From CAZYWA01 sp964650975 [NCBI: uncultured bacterium] (GTDB lineage Bacteria; JADJOY01), in the NCBI GenBank assembly GCA_964650975.1, contig CAZYWA010000201.1, positions 1 to 12,829 on the forward strand: DNA of 12,829 nt, read 5' to 3'. The notes under the pieces are model-generated. The model searched no databases. It had not been told where the DNA came from and saw only the letters and a program-made list of their open reading frames with translations. Below, one piece after another: positions 6,884 to 12,829 of this stretch; position 1 is the stretch's first letter; every line of letters starts with the position of its first letter. Both the position numbers and the translations under genes were made by a program.

Positions 6884-9295
6884 GTGCCCTCAGCAGATCG
6901 CAGCGCCCGCGGGTCGACCTCGCTTGCTCTGCGTCTATCACTGCCATTCCTGACTCTTTTGCTGCTCCGCATATATCCAACACCCGGTCCGGGGTGGACG
7001 GTCTCGCCACGTCCCGCTCATGCGCTCCCCGTTATGCATCTTCAGTCGCTCGGAGGCCTGACGCTCGCGAACTTTCAAGAAATGAGCCTCGACCGCCAGC
7101 TTTCCGGACCAGTAGCGGTCGAAATCTATGCCAAGCCCGAGGGCGACTCATTCTTGGGCATTCGATGTGGGAGAGAGGGCTTTGTTGAGGAGGTTCGGTG
7201 GACGCAGGTCGCGTTTCACGATGAGTTGACGCTGCTCCAAGTGCAAGCGGACGGCGAGGCGCACGTCCTCTCCGATCAGGTTCTTGCTTTTCCACTCCGC
7301 CCTCCACTACACGTTTCTATCGAACAAACTGAGGTCCGCTTCGGGGACAGCAGTCGCTCGTGGACTATTCCAACCGAATCGAGCTCCATCCAAACGGTCG
7401 ACCTGAGTGTCCGAGTTAGCTACCAGCCGGTGCAGATCAACACCGTCAACGTTATTGATGACGCACATGCCGATCACTGGGAATTCACGGGACTGCAACT
7501 GGTGGCATTGCCTCCGATGGTTTGGTCGGTGGTCGCAGGGGTCGTGCGAGGTGTCCGTGGCTTGCTCCGGATTGCCCCACCACGCCGTTCGCAAGTCGAC
7601 ATCGGTTCGGTTCTTTTGCTCGCGGCAGGTGTTGCCATTTGTCTACCGAATCGAGCCACCGTTGCGACCACCGCGATTCTGGAGGCCTTCGCGGGGTGGC
7701 TCATGTGGCGCTTCCTTCGAGCGTTCTTAGGGGCTGGGTCGATGCTTAGAACGACCCTCTGCCAGCGGCTATGTGCCCGCGGTACGGTGCTCCTTTTTGT
7801 CTTCTTCGCCGCTCGTGATAGTCGGGCAGCGGCACTCGGATCGCCCGATGAATACTCCTTTGATGACCCGGAGCGAATTGAGATCGAACTGGGCGACGTG
7901 GCCACTGGATTGGTTTCAGTCCAGGGCACCGTCTCAGGTTCTCGCCCGGATGCGTTTGTCAATCTGTTCGTGCTTGTCGCGAACCACAGTGACGGTTCGG
8001 CCGCGACCTGCATCGGCGTCGCTACGCCTGGCGATGCGGCATGTGTCCGAGAACTAAAAGTCGCGATCAGACGATTTGAACTGAGAGCAGACGGTAACGA
8101 TTTGCGCGTGCTTGCGGAGGGGGTCCAAACGGTCCTCAGGAACGTGCCACTGGGGTCGCTTCGGATCGTCGTACTTCAGGGACACGAGGTCGATACTACC
8201 GTTCGAGCGTCGGGTCGTCGCGTCGAGTCAACACGGAGCGAGACATCGGTCGGTTGGTTGGTCCTCATCCCGGTTGGGATACTTGCGGTGGGAGCGATTC
8301 GTTGCAAGGCGCGGTATAAGTTCTCGCTGGCAGTAGGGATTCCTTTCTTCGTGTTTGGCTGCCACTATCTCGCGATAGCCCTGCCCGGAGATCCACTCGA
8401 ATTGGTCTATCGTAATAACGACGATCTGGCAGGTCGGCTGCGAAGCGATCCAATTCTGTCATCAAGTATCGTGCGGACGGGATACTTCGCACGTGTTGAC
8501 GACGCGCCCGTTAGATACACTACGAGTGATCGTCAGTGTCGGTTGATCGTCACTTTCGGGGGATCTAGCACGTTTGGGATCGGCGCAGATCCGGGCGAGA
8601 CATACCCGGAGATACTTGAGCGCTCGCTTAGCGGTGGTAACGACGACTGCTGGGTTGTGCGGAATGTCGCGTCGCCTGGGGCTTCGTCGCTATCTGCGCC
8701 CGTCCTGTACGAGCAGGTAATCAGTCAACTGAAGCCTGATCTTGTTATCGCATCCTATTCGTTCAACGACCGTTTGACGCCCGTTCTGTCAGAATGGGAG
8801 ACTGGCGGACCAGACACTCTTGGATCCCTGTTTTGGCTACGCCGACGAAGCTTCCTTGGAAATCTTCTCGAGCCCTTGCGCCGCCTCTCTGTGTTGGGAA
8901 TAGTGGATCCCGATCAACTACAGGCCATCGGAAAGCGGAGCGAGCGTGCCAAGGTGGATCGACTCGAGGCGAACCTGCGAGCACTGGTTCGAGCGACGCA
9001 TAATGACGGTGGGGGCACAATCCTGGTACCAGAGCCAACATATGACACGTGGCTCTCGCCGCAGGGAGAGCACCGAATCTACCATGACGCCGTTCGACGT
9101 GCCGCTACGGAGCCTGGTGCCGTGCTCGCGTCGGTCACAGAAGCTCTGAGTGAAGCGCACCGTTTCGACGATATTTTCATCGACAACGTGCACATGAATG
9201 CACGAGGGCAGCGGCTCCTAGGGGAATACCTGTCGTCAATCGTTCGTGAGCGCGCGCCATTGATTCCAAAGCAGGATCCCAGACTCAGGCTGTAG
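6884..9295 (+). CDS. Multi-membrane-segment protein with C-terminal SGNH/GDSL hydrolase domain
   Basis: 803 residues from GTG 6884, chosen because AGAGAGG lies eight bases upstream; a TTG at 6854 is in frame but lacks this. Hydrophobic segments lie at about 13-31, 205-222, 239-255, 262-282, 301-312, 456-473 and 479-500. Residues about 60-195 look like a beta-sandwich (possibly lectin/LamG-like). The C-terminal domain (about 553-790) carries SGNH blocks: FGGSSTFG with the likely nucleophile Ser561, a glycine in ASPGASS (Gly599), YSFNDR (Asn628), and DNVHMN with Asp767 and His770. Such enzymes hydrolyse or transfer esters, often acetyl groups on envelope polysaccharides; the substrate here is unknown. 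The gene stands alone, divergent from the beta-helix gene. An internal signal-peptide-like stretch at about 287-318 hints at an ancestral two-gene fusion. Confidence 0.85.
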   Translation: MPSADRSARGSTSLALRLSLPFLTLLLLRIYPTPGPGWTVSPRPAHALPVMHLQSLGGLTLANFQEMSLDRQLSGPVAVEIYAKPEGDSFLGIRCGREGFVEEVRWTQVAFHDELTLLQVQADGEAHVLSDQVLAFPLRPPLHVSIEQTEVRFGDSSRSWTIPTESSSIQTVDLSVRVSYQPVQINTVNVIDDAHADHWEFTGLQLVALPPMVWSVVAGVVRGVRGLLRIAPPRRSQVDIGSVLLLAAGVAICLPNRATVATTAILEAFAGWLMWRFLRAFLGAGSMLRTTLCQRLCARGTVLLFVFFAARDSRAAALGSPDEYSFDDPERIEIELGDVATGLVSVQGTVSGSRPDAFVNLFVLVANHSDGSAATCIGVATPGDAACVRELKVAIRRFELRADGNDLRVLAEGVQTVLRNVPLGSLRIVVLQGHEVDTTVRASGRRVESTRSETSVGWLVLIPVGILAVGAIRCKARYKFSLAVGIPFFVFGCHYLAIALPGDPLELVYRNNDDLAGRLRSDPILSSSIVRTGYFARVDDAPVRYTTSDRQCRLIVTFGGSSTFGIGADPGETYPEILERSLSGGNDDCWVVRNVASPGASSLSAPVLYEQVISQLKPDLVIASYSFNDRLTPVLSEWETGGPDTLGSLFWLRRRSFLGNLLEPLRRLSVLGIVDPDQLQAIGKRSERAKVDRLEANLRALVRATHNDGGGTILVPEPTYDTWLSPQGEHRIYHDAVRRAATEPGAVLASVTEALSEAHRFDDIFIDNVHMNARGQRLLGEYLSSIVRERAPLIPKQDPRLRL

Positions 9296-9306
9296 ATGCG
9301 TACCAC

Positions 9307-9340
9307 CGGGCACTGCTGAAGGGCTTCCACGCGGTGCCCG
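9307..9340 (+). terminator. Weak hairpin after SGNH gene
   Basis: CGGGCAC (9307-9313) pairs with GTGCCCG (9334-9340) over a 20-base loop, 12 bases after the TAG stop. No T-tract follows. It is a possible terminator only because of its position. Confidence 0.25.
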
Positions 9341-9475
9341 CGCGAATGGCGAGAGCTAGATGAAGTGATGCACTCGCGGTTCACGTCTGCCGACTGGCCA
9401 GACCCTCATCCCCGCGTTGCCATTCTGCCACTCGACCCTGAGGGCAATGAAACCGCGTGGTTACCGCTTCTCGGG

Positions 9476-9671
9476 CCTCGCTCGTGCCGACCGTCGAGGT
9501 GATGCTGAGATCGACCACCAGTCCGTAGCGGTTCTCCATTAAGACGTGCTGCGCGAACGAGAGCTTCGCTGTCGTGCCGTTGCTCTTTCGCGCGAGCGTC
9601 GACTCCGGGTCGGTCGTCGATGCGTGCGTGGCATTCGAGCGCTTCTCGCCGTGGAAATTGACCGTCGGGTT
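9476..9671 (-). pseudogene. IS5-family transposase fragment
   Basis: About 65 residues match the middle of IS5-family DDE transposases. FHGEKRSNATHASTTDPE is followed by LARKSNGTTAKLSF and then HVLMENRYGLVVD, ending in STVGTSE near 9476, after which similarity stops. The usual full length is over 300 residues, so both ends are missing. Downstream of it (9381-9475) the frame stays open but carries no recognisable sequence. The 5' side joins in frame to an FG-GAP fragment. It cannot be an active transposase. Confidence 0.7.
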
Positions 9672-9890
9672 GTCGGGGACCTCCGATAGACCGAACGAGT
9701 TGGGATTGGGTACCAGAAACGCCGGGCTTGTCGCGCTGCCGGTGTTTTGGAAGAACTCGAGGATACCCGTCGAGACACCGACGAGCGCATCGAGGTCGCC
9801 GTTCCCGTCGAGGTCCGCAAACGCGGGTTTGGCGCCCGAGGTCACCGGAGTTGAACTAAACCGCTTCGCGGTAGTTTCCCACCGGCGCAC
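9656..9890 (-). pseudogene. FG-GAP/VCBS repeat fragment
   Basis: The open frame starts at GTG 9890. From about 9866 it reads as one FG-GAP/VCBS repeat unit: PVTSGAKPAFADLDGNGDLD, then ALVGVSTGILEFFQNTGSAT, then PNSFGLSEVPDN. The DLDGNGDLDAL core is the Ca-binding-type loop of these beta-propeller repeats. Normally such units occur in tandem in large secreted proteins with a signal peptide; here one unit survives with no signal peptide. At 9656-9671 it passes directly into IS5-family transposase sequence. It is probably a piece of a host surface-protein gene broken by insertion and deletion. Confidence 0.65.
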
Positions 9891-10001
9891 GCGGTGTCGT
9901 CGTTGTGCACGCTCGTTGCGGGCTTGCTCGCGATTCTGAGCTTGTCGCGTACTCGACGTCTCCTTCGGTAGCGTAGGGAGTTAGGCCTCCCGACGCGACC
10001 G

Positions 10002-10540
10002 ATGGAAATCGCGATGAACGCGTTGCGTGCTCGTTTGATGGAGGATTTGCGCATCCGCAATTACTCACCGCGAACGGTTCGACCTACGTCGGATGGGTGA
10101 AGGCGCTCGCGAAGCACTTCGACCGATCGCCAGCAGAGCTGGGCCCGGAGCACATCCGGACGTTCCACGAATTTCTGGTGACGAAGAAAGCGTCGTGGTC
10201 CGCCTTCAACCAGGCGGTTTGCGCGTTTCGGTTTTTCTACCGCACGACGCTTCAGAGCCCGTTCCCAGTCGAGCAGATTCCGTTCAGTCGCCAGCCGGCG
10301 AAGCTTCCCGTCGTTCTGAGTCCTCACGAGGTCGGGGCGTTGTTCGCTGCGATCACGAATCTCAAGCACCGCACGGCCTTGATGACGATCTACGGAGCGG
10401 GGCTCCGGCTCGATGAAGCGATTCACCTGCGCGTCGAGGACATCGATAGTGAACTAAGCGTCATCCGCGTGCTGCGAGGCAAGGGCCAGAAGGATCGCTA
10501 CACGCTCCTCACGACGACGCTGCTCTCGAAGATCGCCGCG
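10002..10540 (+). pseudogene. Truncated, frameshifted tyrosine recombinase of the IS91-associated type
   Basis: The start is at ATG 10002 or 10014 (MNALRARLMEDLRIRNYSPR). After RTVR the frame is lost at about 10080, and it resumes one base later as TYVGWVKALAKHFDRSPAEL. The core-binding domain follows (ASWSAFNQAVCAFRFFYRTT), then the first catalytic block (LKHRTALMTIYGAGLRLDEA, Arg expected in GLRLDE) and RGKGQKDRYTLL, whose lysine lies in the beta-hairpin. Beyond about 10530-10550 the sequence becomes antisense ISKra4 transposase, so the later H-R-H-Y residues are gone. The closest remembered relatives are the recombinases encoded beside IS91-family transposases; no IS91 transposase is present here. 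A small inverted repeat, GGGAG-N6-CTCCC (9977-9992), lies just before the start. Confidence 0.75.
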
Positions 10541-11111
10541 GCGCATCACGACACCTTTGCCATCGACACTCACCGCGAGCACCGCGCCGCTGCAAGCCGC
10601 GTCGGCGCGAGTGAACTCGGCCCGCGTTTCGTAGAAGAGCTCGAAGTCCTGGGCCGCTCGCACCGCCAGCTCCTCCGCTTGGCGTTTGGGGACCGCCGCG
10701 CCGGTGGTCGTACGGATCGTGTGAAGGGTTTCGTCGAAGGAGCTCTTCGACACGTTCTCGGCGACGCGGGGGCGCGTTCCGTGGGAGTACGTGTCCTCGG
10801 GCAGGTTGAGCGCCGCATCCAGCGGATGACACGCCGAGGAACCCCGCGCACCATGGGCGAGCCGCGCCACGCGCAACGGGCCGAATAGCGTCATGAGGCC
10901 GCGTTCGCTCGCGCGCTGGTGCGTTCGCTCGACGCCATCGGCACCGATCACCGCTCGATCCAGCCCACGTACCCTCTCGTGCTGCGCTCGAAGCGAGAGG
11001 TGGTCCTGGAAGAGACGGCGAAGCAGCTCTCGACCGTCGGAGTCGAGGAGCGTCTCGACCTCGGCGTGGCTCGTGCGTTCGGTCTCAGCGGCCGTGAGGG
11101 CCCGCTTCAGC
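10530..11111 (-). pseudogene. ISKra4-family transposase, both ends missing
   Basis: The surviving part begins near SHAEVETLLDSDGRELLRR and contains AVIGADGVERTH, LMTLFGPLRVARL, HPLDAALNLPEDTYSHG and KRQAEELAVRAAQDFE. It then reaches VLAVSVDGKGVVMR, the first catalytic-Asp region of this family. Shortly after GDLRE, near 10530, it meets the oppositely oriented recombinase remnant, so the rest of the catalytic core is lost. The open frame extends upstream to GTG 11158, but that part is translated IS21-end sequence, so the native N-terminus was removed where the IS21 end begins (about 11112). A full-length member is usually over 400 residues. Confidence 0.78.
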
Positions 11112-11160
11112 TGCGCATTCCGACGATCGTGATCACCTGTTCCGGGCATCGTGATCACTC
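11112..11160. repeat. IS21-family terminal repeats
   Basis: ATCGTGATCAC occurs at 11126-11136 and 11148-11158, a 22-base period, next to TGCGCATTCC at 11112, the likely element tip. IS21-family ends characteristically carry several short repeats of this kind. The copies lie downstream of istB, as expected for the istB-proximal end, and they interrupt the ISKra4 transposase remnant. Confidence 0.6.
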
Positions 11161-11204
11161 GGGTGTCGGTTCGTGTCGAAGCGAAGCGACGCGAGGTGGT
11201 CGGT

Positions 11205-12001
11205 TTAGGTGTTCTGGTCGTCTCCCTTCCTGCGAGTGGGTCCCTTCAAGGCGATGCGGTGGGCGTTGTGGATCAGCCGGTCGCAGATCGAATCGGCCAC
11301 GGTCTCGTCGCCGACTCGCTCATGCCAGCGCGCGGCGGTAGCTGGCTCGTGATGATCGTCCAGCGCGCACCGTAGCGGTCCTCCAGGATCTCGAGCAAGT
11401 CGTGGCGCTCGTGGTCGTCGAGTGGCTTGAGCCACAGGTCGTCGATCACCAGCACGTCCATCCGTGCGAAACGCGCCAGCAGCCGCGGGTACGAGCCGTC
11501 GGCGTGGGCGAGCCGAAGCTCCTCGAAGAGCCTCGTCGCGCGGCGGTAGAGCGCCCCGTAACCCTTCCGGCACGCCTGCTGCGCGAGCGCGCACGCGATG
11601 AAGGTCTTCCCCGTCCCGGTCGCGCCGGTGACCAAGGCCTGGTGATGCTCGGCCACCCAGCGGCATGTGGCGAGTTGTCGCATGGTGGCCTTGTCGAGCT
11701 CACGCCGCGGGCTGTAGTCGAGCTCTTCGAGGCACGCTTGTGAGAGCCGGAGCTTCGCCTCGGCGAAGCCCCTCAACGGCCCCAACGTCGTCCCCAGCTC
11801 CCAGCCTCGCTCGTCCTCCAGATCCGCAGTCGTCATCCCGCGCCGAGCCAGCTCCTCGCGGAGAGCCTTGTCCCGCCGCGCCAGCTCCTCGTGCACCAAC
11901 CCATCCATCCTCGCCGGGCTCGAGTACGCAAGGATGGAAGACCAGTCGACGCGGTTCGAGATGCCAGCGTGGTGGTGCACCTCGAGTGCGAGCGCAATCA
12001 C
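11205..12001 (-). pseudogene. istB: IS21-family helper ATPase IstB, frameshifted
   Basis: IstB is the AAA+ ATPase that assists the IstA transposase in target capture. The frame from GTG 12001 contains ACLEELDYSPRRELDK, the Walker A motif GATGTGKT (residues 126-133), ALYRRATRLFEELR, the Walker B motif VLVIDD (183-188) and EILEDRYG. At TSQLP (about 11338) one base appears to be missing. The family C-terminus continues in the neighbouring frame as ARWHERVGDETVADS, then DRLIHNAHRIALKG, to a TAA at 11205. The uncorrected product is 242 residues with a foreign tail. istA, which should precede istB, is absent: 51 bases upstream lies a phage terminase stop. The N-terminal 60 residues match the family only loosely. 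The element is therefore non-autonomous and probably dead. Confidence 0.85.
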
Positions 12002-12052
12002 GCGGTGTCAGCGAGTTGTGCGGTGCCCCCAACCGGCGGGAGCCGTCCGCCC

Positions 12053-12829
12053 TCAGAAGCCGCCCCGCAGGCGAGAGACCACCGCATCCAGCGACTCCCC
12101 GCGCTCGAACCCGGTCTCGATCCCGTGCTCGCGGAGCACCTCGGCGCGCCACGCCATTTCTTCGGCAACGAGCCGGGCTCTCTCCGCGGGCGGCGGCCAC
12201 GTCAGCACGAACTGGACGCGGCTGCCCTCCCCACGATGGTGCTGCACCGCCGGCGCCAGCGCCATCACGCAGTCGTCGTGAATCCCATGCGGCGCCGAGT
12301 AGCGGACCCCGCGTCCGGTGTACTCGTACTCGAACGCCTCCAGCTCGGCCCGAATAGGCCGATCCGGGAACCGCACCTCACGCCGCTGAATCACCGCTCT
12401 GAGCCCGTCCATTAGCTGCTGTTTGGACACGCCGGTGACCTTGAACCCCTCGAACACGCTCGACTCGCGCTGCAGCCGCTCCAGAATCGGATCACCGACG
12501 CCGCTGCTGTCCACCAGTGCCGGGACGTCGGTCGCCGCCAGAATTCGCGACTGCGTCTCTTCCCACGGGAGCTGGAACCGCTGCCAACCGCGGCAGACAT
12601 TCATGTCGTCGTCGAGCGGAATGCCGACGGTCCAGTCGACACTCTTGGCCAGGTCCCAGCCCCAAACGGCCGGCTCGGCATCCGACTCCGGCGCCACACA
12701 CTCGCGGATGGCGTCGATCCCGAACGGGTTCCCCGAGTCGTCCGCCGGCACCCCCTCGAACTCCTGCCGATAAGCGGCGTCCGGCATGTCCCGCCGCGCG
12801 GCCTCGATCTCGATGGGGTCGATGTACGG
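12053..12829 (-). CDS. Phage terminase large subunit, C-terminal part
   Basis: The 258 visible residues are the C-terminal part of a headful/cos packaging motor. The ATPase half lies beyond the right edge. The segment EIEAARRDMPDAAYRQEFEG links the ATPase to the nuclease domain. The RNase H-like nuclease carries an acidic residue in WGWDLAKSVDWTVG, a second in VDSSGVGDP, and the final pair in HDDCVMALAPA. These are the metal-binding positions of the family. The end at TGA 12055-12053 looks natural. Nuclease motifs are intact with no frameshift in the visible part. No portal or other structural gene follows; IS21 debris begins within about 50 bases. It is therefore either a cut prophage edge or a relic. 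Confidence 0.85.
   Translation of the reverse strand, partial: PYIDPIEIEAARRDMPDAAYRQEFEGVPADDSGNPFGIDAIRECVAPESDAEPAVWGWDLAKSVDWTVGIPLDDDMNVCRGWQRFQLPWEETQSRILAATDVPALVDSSGVGDPILERLQRESSVFEGFKVTGVSKQQLMDGLRAVIQRREVRFPDRPIRAELEAFEYEYTGRGVRYSAPHGIHDDCVMALAPAVQHHRGEGSRVQFVLTWPPPAERARLVAEEMAWRAEVLREHGIETGFERGESLDAVVSRLRGGF

Noticed and set aside
11665-12357. 230-codon + strand open frame
   Set aside because: It is antisense to istB and terminase, and its product is a low-complexity Arg/Ala/Pro/Ser chain.
1-12829. CRISPR array, toxin-antitoxin pair or known defence system
   Set aside because: No regularly spaced repeats, Cas proteins or recognisable defence genes were seen; the paired small genes typical of toxin-antitoxin modules are absent.

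Overview
The window comes from a GC-rich bacterial chromosome. MopE-like and thrombospondin-type-3 motifs, a very long secreted beta-helix protein and an FG-GAP/VCBS fragment all occur. They suggest a Myxococcota-like or other deep 'deltaproteobacterial' environmental lineage. This is inference, because no rRNA or marker gene is present.

Layout. (1) 1-1050, minus strand: the N-terminal two thirds of a tyrosine integrase runs off the left edge, preceded by a multiply frameshifted remnant of unknown family. (2) 1109-2161, minus: an intact membrane-anchored pentapeptide-repeat protein, then about 420 bp holding at most one weak small ORF. (3) 2655-5840, minus: a 1061-residue secreted right-handed beta-helix protein with Ca-binding-type repeats and a hydrophobic/Arg-rich C-terminal anchor, followed by a 15-bp hairpin. 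(4) 5841-6883: a gene-free divergent interval of about 1 kb. It is packed with strong inverted repeats and ends, on the + strand, in a 13-bp terminator-like hairpin. A compact three-way junction can be drawn just upstream of that hairpin, so this is the best candidate here for something undescribed (an orphan structured RNA). (5) 6884-9295, plus: an 803-residue multi-membrane-segment protein ending in an SGNH/GDSL-type esterase domain. (6) 9380-12001: a graveyard of nested, broken mobile elements. It holds an FG-GAP fragment fused in frame to an IS5-family transposase fragment, a frameshifted and truncated IS91-associated-type tyrosine recombinase, an ISKra4-family transposase cut at both ends, and an IS21-family end with a frameshifted istB lacking istA. 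(7) 12053-12829, minus: the C-terminal nuclease part of a phage terminase large subunit entering from the right edge.

How it fits together. Three intact genes (pentapeptide protein, beta-helix protein, SGNH protein) all look envelope-associated. They sit between phage/integrase sequence on one side and IS debris plus phage sequence on the other, which suggests accessory DNA. The beta-helix and SGNH genes diverge from the structured interval, and their codon third positions look less GC-biased than those of the flanking phage and IS genes. No pathway linking the three products can be shown from sequence alone.
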